Origin: Salinarimonas rosea DSM 21201 | GTDB lineage: Bacteria; Pseudomonadota; Alphaproteobacteria; Rhizobiales; Beijerinckiaceae | Reading direction: 5' to 3' | NCBI RefSeq assembly: GCF_000429045.1 | Contig: NZ_AUBC01000007.1 | Coordinates: forward strand, 186,001-250,000 | Length of the DNA stretch: 64,000 bases | In this document: in pieces, positions 50,023-57,654 of the stretch | Layout: each line of letters begins with the position of its first letter | Position numbering within the stretch: position 1 is the first letter of the stretch | Position numbers and translations under genes: made by a program | Notes under the pieces: model-generated | The model's database searches: none | Told to the model about the DNA's origin: nothing | What the model saw: the letters and a program-made list of their open reading frames with translations, nothing else

Positions 50023-50814
50023 TCAGTCGAGCGAGGCGAGCTGGACGCGGCTCATCCGGGCCATGACCTTGCGGCCGTAGCCGTTGCAGAAGCTGGCCTT
50101 GCGATGGATGCCCATGTTGTAGGCCGAGATGCCGCCGCAGCCCGCACCGTGGCGGTCGATGGAGGCGCGCAGGTAGCGCATGCCGGCCTCGATGCCGGTG
50201 GCGCAGTCGCGCAGGTTGCCGGTGACGCCGACCGAGCGGGCGGTCGCGGGCTTCACCTGCATGACGCCGAGCTCGCCGGCGCGGCCCACCGCCGAGCAGC
50301 GGTAGTTGCTCTCCACCATCGCCATGGCGTGGGCGAGCGTCGGGTCGATGCCGTGGCGCAGCGCGGCGGCGGTGACCATGGCCTGCACGGATCCGCCCGC
50401 GGCGGCGGGCGCGGCGGCGGCGGCGGTCTCGACCACGGTGGCGGTCGCGGCCGGCGCGTCGTCGGCGCGGGCTTCGGCGTCGGCCAGGAAGAAGGCCTTG
50501 GCGGGGTGGCTCGCGGCGGCGGGAGCCGGCGCGGCGGCCGTCTCGGGCGCCTCGTCGGTGGCGGGCTGCGCCGTGCCGGTCTCGGTCGCTTCCGCCTGGG
50601 CACGCGCGGCCTCGGCGAGGAAGAAGGCCTGCGCGCTCGCCGGGGCGTACGTCGCGGGGGCCGGCGCCGCGTCGGCGGCGGTCTCGACGGCCTCCGGCGC
50701 GGCCGTCTCCGCCTGCGCGGCGGCGTGCTCGGCGAGGAAGAGCGCGGCGTTTTCGTTGGCGAGCGCAGGGGTCGCCAGGATCAGGGCGAGCGCGGTCGCG
50801 AGAGCGATTCGCAT
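50023..50814 (-). CDS. Exported lytic transglycosylase with three FFLAE-type repeats
   Basis: A 263-residue protein with a signal peptide (about 1-19, ending TPALA). Residues 20-140 are Ala/Pro/Glu-rich and contain three copies of a short motif: ALFLAEHAAAQAE (24-36), AFFLAEAARAQAE (63-75) and AFFLADAEARAD (107-118). The SLT domain (about 142-255) has catalytic Glu168 in AMAMVESNYRCSAVG and ELGVMQVKPATARSVG. It cleaves peptidoglycan. The repeats look like short amphipathic helices and may bind a partner. The gene is monocistronic, divergent in function from its neighbours. Confidence 0.85.
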   Translation of the reverse strand: MRIALATALALILATPALANENAALFLAEHAAAQAETAAPEAVETAADAAPAPATYAPASAQAFFLAEAARAQAEATETGTAQPATDEAPETAAAPAPAAASHPAKAFFLADAEARADDAPAATATVVETAAAAAPAAAGGSVQAMVTAAALRHGIDPTLAHAMAMVESNYRCSAVGRAGELGVMQVKPATARSVGVTGNLRDCATGIEAGMRYLRASIDRHGAGCGGISAYNMGIHRKASFCNGYGRKVMARMSRVQLASLD

Positions 50815-51007
50815 CGTCTCGTTCTCCTAAGGTGATCGTCGTGTCGCGCGGGATCGAGCGCCGCCGGGTTCCGGGGGCTCGCCGCTGGGATCGGCCCCGG
50901 TTCTGCGGGCGCCGGTCGATGCGCCGGGAGGGCGCGGGCGTCGGCGCGCCTCGCGCGCCGACGGGTGGGCTTCTCGCGGCGAAGAGGGACGAGAATAAGG
51001 CGGCGCG

Positions 51008-52045
51008 TCAGCCTGCGTCGGCGAGGGCAACGCGCCCGCGTCCGCGGGGCCCGACGGCACCCACCGCCATGCTCTCGCGGGCGCCGGGCTTGCGCTCGGC
51101 CGAGGGCGAGCGGCCGAAATGCTCGAGGTAGGTCTTGGAGAAGTACGACGCGGAGACGAAGCCGCAGGACAGCGCGATCTCGAGCACCGGCAGGCTGGTC
51201 TGGCGCAGCAGCTGGCGGGCGCGCTGGAGGCGCACCTTCATGTAGTAGCGCGTCGGCGGCTCGCCGAGATACTTGACGAAGAGCCGCTCCAGCTGGCGCT
51301 GCGACACGCCCGCGGTGCGGGCGAGGTCGGCGCAGGGCAGCGGCTCCTCCACCGTCTCCTCCATCGTCTGGACGACGGCGAGCAGCTTGGGATGGGCGAC
51401 GCCGACGCGGGCGCGCAGGTCCATGCGCTGGCGCTCGCGCGCCTCCCGGATGCGATTGTGGATCAGGAGGTCGGTGACCTGCGCGGCGACGTCGGCGCCT
51501 CGGTCCTGCGCCACGAGCGAGAGCGCCATGTCGGCGGCGGCCATCCCGCCGGCGCAGGTGAAGCGGTTGCGGTCGATCTCGAAGAGCTCGTCGCTCACCT
51601 CGAGATCGGGGAAGTCGGCGACGAGGCCGGACTGGTAGACCCAGTGGATGGTGGCGCGGTAGCCGTCGAGGAGGCCCGCCTTGGCGAGCACCCAGGCGCC
51701 CGTGCACACGGCCCCGATCTCCGCCCCGTGCGCGGCGAGGCGTCGCACCGCGGCGATGGTGTCGTGATGATCGAAACCCTGCACGCCGTTGCCGCCGCAC
51801 ACGAAGACCCGGTCGAGCCCCTGCGCGGCGGACATCCGCGCGTCCACGGCGACCGCGACCGCATTCGAGCCGCGCACCGGCTCCCCGTCGGGCGAGTACA
51901 GCCGCCAGGAATAGAGATCCCACCCGGTGGCGTAGTTCGCGAGCCGGAACGGCTCGATGGCCGACGTGAAGGCGATCATCGAGAAGTTCGGCGTGAGGAA
52001 GAAGCCGAGCGCCAGGGGTCTCTCCGGATCGAACCGTCCCGCCAT
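51008..52045 (-). CDS. GlxA/GbdR-family AraC-type regulator
   Basis: A 345-residue regulator. An N-terminal DJ-1/PfpI-like domain (about 10-190; LGFFLTPNFSMIAFTSAIEPFRLAN, IGAVCTGAWVLAKAGLLDGY) is followed by an AraC HTH domain (about 225-320; CADLARTAGVSQRQLERLFVKYLGEPPTRYYMKVRLQRARQLL). This architecture is that of GbdR, CdhR and ArgR, which control betaine, carnitine and arginine catabolism. It is divergent from the dimethylglycine dehydrogenase gene across 222 bp, so it most likely activates that gene and perhaps soxBDAG in response to a methylated glycine. Confidence 0.9.
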   Translation of the reverse strand: MAGRFDPERPLALGFFLTPNFSMIAFTSAIEPFRLANYATGWDLYSWRLYSPDGEPVRGSNAVAVAVDARMSAAQGLDRVFVCGGNGVQGFDHHDTIAAVRRLAAHGAEIGAVCTGAWVLAKAGLLDGYRATIHWVYQSGLVADFPDLEVSDELFEIDRNRFTCAGGMAAADMALSLVAQDRGADVAAQVTDLLIHNRIREARERQRMDLRARVGVAHPKLLAVVQTMEETVEEPLPCADLARTAGVSQRQLERLFVKYLGEPPTRYYMKVRLQRARQLLRQTSLPVLEIALSCGFVSASYFSKTYLEHFGRSPSAERKPGARESMAVGAVGPRGRGRVALADAG

Positions 52046-52267
52046 GCTCGCCTCCACGGCACGAAGCCGACGAAGTGTAGTATTCCCGCCCTGCGTGGCG
52101 CAAAAACGGCAACCGTGCGCGGATACCTGTTCCGATCTTCGCGAAAGGCTCGCACCGGCCGATGGCGCCCGCGCGACATCGCACGTCGCCTTCGCGCAAG
52201 CGGCGGAGCGGGGGCGTGGCGAGCATGGCCGCGGGTCCGGAGGGGGCCGCGCGGGCGGAGGCGAGCC

Positions 52268-54793
52268 ATGAATGCGGGCGGGATGCGAAGCGAGGCGCGT
52301 GTCGTCGTGATCGGCGGCGGCGTGGTCGGGACCGGGACGCTCTACCACCTCGCCAGGAAGGGCTGGTCGGACGTCGTCCTGATCGAGCGCCGGGAGCTGA
52401 CCTCGGGCTCGACTTGGCACGCGGCGGGGCTCCTGCCGCTGTTCAACATGAGCTACTCGGTCGGGCGCATCCACGAGTACTCGGTCGCGCTCTACGCGAC
52501 GCTGCAGGAGGAGACCGGGCAGGACGTCGGCTTCCGGCGCGTCTCCAACATCCGCCTGGCGCGAACGAGGGACCGCTGGGACGAGTACATGTACTACAAG
52601 AACATCGCCGACACGCTGGGCGTGCGCGTCGAGGTGCTGACCCCCGCGCAGGTGAAGGAGATCTGGCCGCTGTGCGAGACCGACGGGCTCGTCGGCGCCA
52701 TCCGCCATCCCGACGACGGCTACATCCAGCCCGCCGACCTGACCCAGGCCTTCGCCATCGGCGCCCGCGCGCGGGGCGCGGAGATCCACCGCTTCACCAC
52801 CGTGACCGGCATCGCGCGCACCGCCGACGGGCGCTGGCGGGTCGAGACCGACAAGGGCGCGATCACCTGCGAGCACGTGGTCTGCGCCACCGGCAACTTC
52901 GCCCGCCGGACCGGCGCGATGATCGGGCTCGACATCCCCGTCATCCCGGTCGAGCACCAGTACATCGTCACCGAGCCGCATCCCGAGATCGTCGCCCGCC
53001 ACCGCCAGGGCCTGCCGGAGATGGGCGTGCTGCGCGAGTCCGATTCCGGCTGGTACATGCGCGAGGAGGCCGGCGGGCTCATCCTCGGGCCCTACGAGGC
53101 GGGCGCGCCCTGCTGCTACGTCGACGGGCCCGACGCGAGCAGCGAGTACGAGCTGTTCCAGGAGGAGCTCGAGCGGCTCGGGCCCCACATCGAGGCGGCG
53201 ATCGCCCGGGTGCCCGCCTTCGGCGAGGTCGGCGTCAAGAAGGTCTACAACGGCGCCATCGCCTACACGCCCGACGGCTCGCCGATCATAGGCCCGGCCT
53301 GGGACCTGCCGAATTTCTGGCTCAACGAGGGCCACTCCTTCGGCGTCACCGCCGCCGGCGGCGCCGGCTGGCAGCTCGCCGAGTGGATCGTCGACGGCGA
53401 GCCCACGATCGACATGGGCGGCGTCGACCCGCGCCGCTTCGGCCCGCATGCCACGCGCGGGTACCTCAAGGCCAAGAACGAGGAGGCCTACGCCAACGTC
53501 TTCACCGTCCACTACCCGGACGAGGAGCGCGCCGCCGCGCGCCCCCTGCGCCGCTCGCCGGTGCACGACCGCATGGCCGCGCTCGGCGCGGTGTTCGGCT
53601 GCGTCTACGGCTGGGAGCGCCCGAACTGGTTCGCCCCGGGGGGCTACGGCCTCGACGAGGCGGATCTCGCCAAGGAGGACGTGCTCCTCGCCGAGAACCA
53701 CCCGCCCCCGAAGGCGGGCGAGCGCCCGCGCGAGCGCTGGTCGTTCCGCCGCTCGAACTATTTCGCGCATGTCGGGAACGAGGTGCGCCGGGTGCACGAG
53801 GCGGTCGGCATCCAGGACCTCGGCGCCTTCGCCAAGTACGAGGTCTCGGGACCCGGCGCCGAGGCCTGGCTCGATCGCATCCTCGCGAACCGCCTGCCGC
53901 AGAAGACCGGGCGGATCGGGCTGACGCACATGCTCGCGCAGAACGGCGGCGTGCGCGCCGAGTTCACGGTCTTCCGCGAAGGGCCGGAGCGGTTCTACCT
54001 CGTCGGCATGGGCTCGGCAGAGCGGCACGACTTCGACTATCTCTCGAAGCTGCGCCCCCGCGACGGCTCGGTCGACCTCGCCCGCGTCACGACGCAGATC
54101 GGTGTTCTGGGCCTCGCCGGCCCGCACGCCCGCGAGGTGCTCCAGAGCGTCACCGACACGGATCTCTCGAACGCCGCCTTCCCCTGGCTCACCGGCCGGA
54201 CGATCGACGTCGGCGTCGCGAACGCCAAGGCGCTGCGGGTCAACTTCGTCGGCGAGCTCGGTTTCGAGCTCCACGTTCCCGTCGAGATGACGGCCTACGT
54301 CTTCGACCTGCTGATGCAGGCCGGGACTCCCTTCGGCATCGCGCCCTACGGCGTGCGCGCCATGGACTCGATGCGCCTCGAGAAGTCCTACCGCGTGCTG
54401 CCGCGCGAGCTCTCGATCGAGTACGCGGCGCTGGAGAGCGGCCTCGACCGCTTCGTGCGGCTCGACAAGGGCGACTTCATCGGCCGCGAGGCGCTGCTGG
54501 CCCGGCAGGCAAGGGGCTTCGCCAACCGCTTCGTAACGCTCGAGGTCTACGACGTCGGCGACGCCGACGCCCGCGGCAACGAGGCGCTCCTGCGCGGCGG
54601 CGAGATCGTCGGGCGCGCCACCTCCGGCGGCTTCGGCTGGCGCACGGGCAAGTCGCTGGCGCTCGGCATGGTCCGACCGGACCTGGGCGAGATCGGCACA
54701 GAGCTCGACATCGTGATCCTCGGCCGGCCGCACCGGTGCATGGTGATCGGCGAGTCGCCCTTCGACCCGGAGAACGCGCGGCTGCGGGGGTGA
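52268..54793 (+). CDS. Dimethylglycine dehydrogenase-type FAD/folate oxidoreductase
   Basis: An 841-residue two-part enzyme. The N-terminal DAO domain has the FAD motif VVVIGGGVVGTGTLYHLA (12-29) and TSGSTWHAAGL (45-55), where the His is the covalent FAD attachment residue in mitochondrial dimethylglycine and sarcosine dehydrogenases. The C-terminal half is a GcvT/aminomethyltransferase folate-binding module (FAKYEVSGPGAEAWLDRILANRLP, VNFVGELGFELHVP). It removes a methyl group from dimethylglycine to yield sarcosine and methylene-tetrahydrofolate. Sarcosine oxidase genes follow 1.3 kb downstream. Sarcosine dehydrogenase cannot be excluded by sequence alone, but soxBDAG would make that redundant. 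Confidence 0.88.
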   Translation: MNAGGMRSEARVVVIGGGVVGTGTLYHLARKGWSDVVLIERRELTSGSTWHAAGLLPLFNMSYSVGRIHEYSVALYATLQEETGQDVGFRRVSNIRLARTRDRWDEYMYYKNIADTLGVRVEVLTPAQVKEIWPLCETDGLVGAIRHPDDGYIQPADLTQAFAIGARARGAEIHRFTTVTGIARTADGRWRVETDKGAITCEHVVCATGNFARRTGAMIGLDIPVIPVEHQYIVTEPHPEIVARHRQGLPEMGVLRESDSGWYMREEAGGLILGPYEAGAPCCYVDGPDASSEYELFQEELERLGPHIEAAIARVPAFGEVGVKKVYNGAIAYTPDGSPIIGPAWDLPNFWLNEGHSFGVTAAGGAGWQLAEWIVDGEPTIDMGGVDPRRFGPHATRGYLKAKNEEAYANVFTVHYPDEERAAARPLRRSPVHDRMAALGAVFGCVYGWERPNWFAPGGYGLDEADLAKEDVLLAENHPPPKAGERPRERWSFRRSNYFAHVGNEVRRVHEAVGIQDLGAFAKYEVSGPGAEAWLDRILANRLPQKTGRIGLTHMLAQNGGVRAEFTVFREGPERFYLVGMGSAERHDFDYLSKLRPRDGSVDLARVTTQIGVLGLAGPHAREVLQSVTDTDLSNAAFPWLTGRTIDVGVANAKALRVNFVGELGFELHVPVEMTAYVFDLLMQAGTPFGIAPYGVRAMDSMRLEKSYRVLPRELSIEYAALESGLDRFVRLDKGDFIGREALLARQARGFANRFVTLEVYDVGDADARGNEALLRGGEIVGRATSGGFGWRTGKSLALGMVRPDLGEIGTELDIVILGRPHRCMVIGESPFDPENARLRG

Positions 54794-54818
54794 GCAGCCG
54801 AGCGGCGCGGCGTGCGTT

Positions 54819-54841
54819 CTCCTTCCCCTACAGGGAAGGAG
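54819..54841. repeat. Solo family A hairpin
   Basis: CTCCTTCCC and GGGAAGGAG flank the loop CTACA: a perfect 9-bp stem, 26 bp after the dehydrogenase stop and 77 bp before the next start. It is a half-unit of the composite elements elsewhere in the window. Confidence 0.75.
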
Positions 54842-54918
54842 TATGCAGGCGGATCGCGGTCATGGATCGCCTCGGCCGTCCCGCTGCCGCGCACTTCGAT
54901 CCAGGGAGGACGTCATCC

Positions 54919-55932
54919 ATGCCCGCAGGCTCCCCCGCAGATCCCCCGCTCGCGCTGCGCGTCGGCTTCGTGCTCGCCCAGAACTTCACCCTCTCGGCGC
55001 TCTCGCTCTTCGTCGATCCGCTGCGGCTCGCCGCCGACGAGGGGGACCGGTCGCGGCCGATCCGCTGCTCGTGGGCGATCATGGCGTCGAGCGCCGAGCC
55101 GGTGCGGGCGAGCTGCGGCCTGTCCGTGGGGCGCACCTCGCCGCTCTCCGATCCGCGCGGCTTCGACTACGTCGTCGTGGTGGGCGGCCTGCTCCACGGC
55201 GGCGACCAGGTCGATGCGCAGACCGAACGCTGGCTGAGGTCCGCGGCGCTGGCGGGCGTGCCGCTCGTCGGCGTGTGCACCGGCTCCTTCGTCCTCGCCC
55301 GCGCCGGGCTGATGCGGAACCGCCGGGCCTGCGTGTCCTGGTACCACCACGCCGAGTACGAGGCCGCGTTCGCCGACACGACGCCGCTGTCCGACCAGCT
55401 CTTCCTCGTCGACCGGGATCGCATCACCTGCTCGGGCGGCGCCGGCGTGGCCGACCTCGCCGCCTGGCTGATCGAGAAACATCTCGGCCGCGCCGTGGCG
55501 CAGAAGGCGCTGCACGTGCTCCTGCTCCAGCACGCCCGCGCGGCGAGCGATGCGCAGCCCCACGCGCTCCCCGTCGAGCGCATCGGCGAGGCGCGGGTCG
55601 AGCGCGCGCTCAGGCTCATGGAGCAGAACATCGCCGAGCCCATGACGATCGCGGCGATCGCGGATTCGCTCGCGCTCTCCACGCGCCAGCTCGAGCGCCT
55701 GTTCCAGGCGCGGCTGCGGCTGCGCCCGGCGGTGGTCTACCGCCAGCTGCGGCTGCGGCACGCGCGCTGGCTCATCGAGAACACCGCCAAGCCCGTCACC
55801 GCCGTCGCGGTGGAGACGGGGTTCTGCGACGCGGCGCATTTCTCCCGCCAGTTCAAGGGCTACTTCAACCTGTCGCCGAGCCTGGTGCGTGCGGCGCGCC
55901 CGCAGGAGAGCGAGCCGACGGCCGCGCCGTGA
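54919..55932 (+). CDS. Second GlxA/GbdR-family AraC-type regulator
   Basis: A 337-residue regulator with the same layout as the one at 51008: DJ-1/PfpI-like domain (about 10-195; LRVGFVLAQNFTLSALSLFVDPLRLAA, LVGVCTGSFVLARAGLMRNRR) and AraC HTH (about 225-325; TIAAIADSLALSTRQLERLFQARLRLRPAVVYRQLRLRHARWLI). It lies between the dimethylglycine dehydrogenase and soxB on the same strand. In Pseudomonas the sarcosine-responsive SouR is a paralogue of GbdR, so this one may be the sarcosine sensor. The ATG at 54919 has GGGAGGA upstream; one at 54862 is also in frame. Confidence 0.88.
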   Translation: MPAGSPADPPLALRVGFVLAQNFTLSALSLFVDPLRLAADEGDRSRPIRCSWAIMASSAEPVRASCGLSVGRTSPLSDPRGFDYVVVVGGLLHGGDQVDAQTERWLRSAALAGVPLVGVCTGSFVLARAGLMRNRRACVSWYHHAEYEAAFADTTPLSDQLFLVDRDRITCSGGAGVADLAAWLIEKHLGRAVAQKALHVLLLQHARAASDAQPHALPVERIGEARVERALRLMEQNIAEPMTIAAIADSLALSTRQLERLFQARLRLRPAVVYRQLRLRHARWLIENTAKPVTAVAVETGFCDAAHFSRQFKGYFNLSPSLVRAARPQESEPTAAP

Positions 55933-56091
55933 ACCGGCCGCGCTTGAGCGCAGGCGACGCGACGTGTCGTAATCACGCAAGAGAACGTCGCGGCCGATCA
56001 AGCGGCGGCGGGCGCGCGGGCGCAGGATGCGATCCTGATCCCGCCCCAATGATCCCGCCTCGCACGGGCGGGCGACGAGCGAGTGACCGCC

Positions 56092-57348
56092 ATGCGCCGT
56101 TTCAATCTCGCAAACCTGCTCACGGAGGCCGTGCGCGGGCACGAAGGCTGGGGCCGGCAATGGCGCTCGCCGGAGCCGAAGAAGAGCTACGACGTCGTCG
56201 TCGTCGGCGGCGGCGGGCACGGGCTCGGCACGGCGCACTACCTCGCCGAGGTGCACGGCATCACGAACGTCGCCGTGCTCGAGAAGGGCTGGATCGGCGG
56301 CGGCAACACCGGCCGCAACACCACGATCATCCGCTCGAACTACCTCTACGACGAGAGCGCGCATCTCTACGAGCACGCGGTGAAGCTCTGGGAGGGACTC
56401 TCCCGGGACCTGAACTACAACGTGATGTACTCGCAGCGCGGCGTGATGATGCTGGCGCACAACGTTCACGACGTGCAGGTCTTCAAGCGCCACGTCTACG
56501 CCAACCGGCTCAACGGCGTGGACAACGAGTGGCTGACGCCGGAGCAGGCGCAGGCCTATTGCCCGCCGCTCTCCATAGACCCGCGCGCCCGCTATCCCGT
56601 GCTCGGCGCCGCGCTCCAGCGCCGTGGCGGCACCGCGCGCCACGACGCGGTGGCCTGGGGCTACGCCCGCGCGGCGGATGCGCGCGGCGTCGACATCATC
56701 CAGAACTGCGAGGTGACGGGGTTCCGGCGCGATCCCGCCACCGGCGCCGTCACCGGGGTCGAGACCACGAGGGGCTTCATCGGCGCCACGCGGGTGGGTG
56801 TCGCGGCCGCGGGGCACACCTCGGTGATCATGGAGCGCGCCGGCGTGCGCATGCCGCTCCAGAGCTTCCCGCTCCAGGCGCTGGTGTCGGAGCCGGTGAA
56901 GCCGGTCTTCCCCTGCGTCGTGATGTCGAACGCGGTCCACGCCTACATCTCGCAGTCCGACAAGGGCGAGCTCGTCATCGGCGCCGGCACGGACCAGTAC
57001 GCGTCCTATTCCCAGCAGGGCGGCCTGCAGATCACGACGCACACGCTCGACGCGATCTGCGAGATCTTCCCGCGCTTCTCGCGGATGCGCATGCTGCGCA
57101 ACTGGGGCGGCATCGTCGACGTGACACCGGACCGCTCGCCGATCATCGGCAAGACGCCGGTGCCGGGCCTCTACGTCAATTGCGGCTGGGGCACCGGCGG
57201 CTTCAAGGCGACGCCGGGCTCGGCCCACGTCTTCGCGCACACGCTCGCCACCGGCGAGCCGCATCCGATCAACGCGCCGTTCACGCTCGATCGCTTCCGC
57301 ACCGGACGCCTGATCGACGAGGCGGCGGCCGCCGCCGTCGCGCACTGA
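56092..57348 (+). CDS. soxB: Sarcosine oxidase subunit beta
   Basis: A 418-residue subunit, the exact usual length, carrying the substrate site of the heterotetrameric enzyme. It begins [20 protein letters not shown] and contains the FAD motif [22 protein letters not shown] and [23 protein letters not shown], both hallmarks. It demethylates sarcosine to glycine, passing the carbon to folate. ATG at 56092 was preferred to a GTG three codons earlier. It is the first gene of soxBDAG; the 159-bp leader has no recognised riboswitch. Confidence 0.96.
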   Translation: MRRFNLANLLTEAVRGHEGWGRQWRSPEPKKSYDVVVVGGGGHGLGTAHYLAEVHGITNVAVLEKGWIGGGNTGRNTTIIRSNYLYDESAHLYEHAVKLWEGLSRDLNYNVMYSQRGVMMLAHNVHDVQVFKRHVYANRLNGVDNEWLTPEQAQAYCPPLSIDPRARYPVLGAALQRRGGTARHDAVAWGYARAADARGVDIIQNCEVTGFRRDPATGAVTGVETTRGFIGATRVGVAAAGHTSVIMERAGVRMPLQSFPLQALVSEPVKPVFPCVVMSNAVHAYISQSDKGELVIGAGTDQYASYSQQGGLQITTHTLDAICEIFPRFSRMRMLRNWGGIVDVTPDRSPIIGKTPVPGLYVNCGWGTGGFKATPGSAHVFAHTLATGEPHPINAPFTLDRFRTGRLIDEAAAAAVAH

Positions 57349-57360
57349 GGGGCGAGAGTC

Positions 57361-57654
57361 ATGCTGCTGATCACCTGCCCCCATTGCGGTCCGCGGCCGG
57401 AACTCGAGTTCCGCTGGGGCGGCGAGGCGCACGTGGCGCGCCCGGCCGACCCGTCGGCGCTGGACGACCGGGCGTGGTCCGAGTTCCTGTTCGTGCGCAA
57501 CAACCCCAAGGGCCTCTTCGCCGAGCGCTGGAACCACGCCCACGGCTGCCAGCGGTGGTTCAACGCGCTCCGCGACACGCACTCCGACAAGTTCGTCGCC
57601 ACCTATCCCGCCGGCGCGCCGCGCCCGGACATCGCAGCGGAGGACGCCCGATGA
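57361..57654 (+). CDS. soxD: Sarcosine oxidase subunit delta
   Basis: A 97-residue zinc-binding subunit. MLLITCPHCGPRPELEFRWGG holds the two N-terminal cysteines and WNHAHGCQRWFNALRDT the His and Cys that complete the zinc site. It helps hold the complex together. It starts 12 bp after soxB and its stop overlaps the soxA start by four bases. Confidence 0.95.
   Translation: MLLITCPHCGPRPELEFRWGGEAHVARPADPSALDDRAWSEFLFVRNNPKGLFAERWNHAHGCQRWFNALRDTHSDKFVATYPAGAPRPDIAAEDAR

Noticed and set aside
51008-54733. Very long open frame on the minus strand running through the dimethylglycine dehydrogenase gene
   Set aside because: Only the last 345 codons (51008-52045) are a real regulator. The upstream part is the antisense of a clear dehydrogenase, caused by high third-position GC.
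55933-56091. Glycine riboswitch before soxB
   Set aside because: The leader shows a GC hairpin (CCCGCC/GGCGGG) but no glycine-aptamer core.
54843-57650. In-frame open extension upstream of soxA through the regulator and soxB
   Set aside because: It is out of frame with the recognisable regulator and soxB; soxA starts at 57651 with the expected overlap to soxD.
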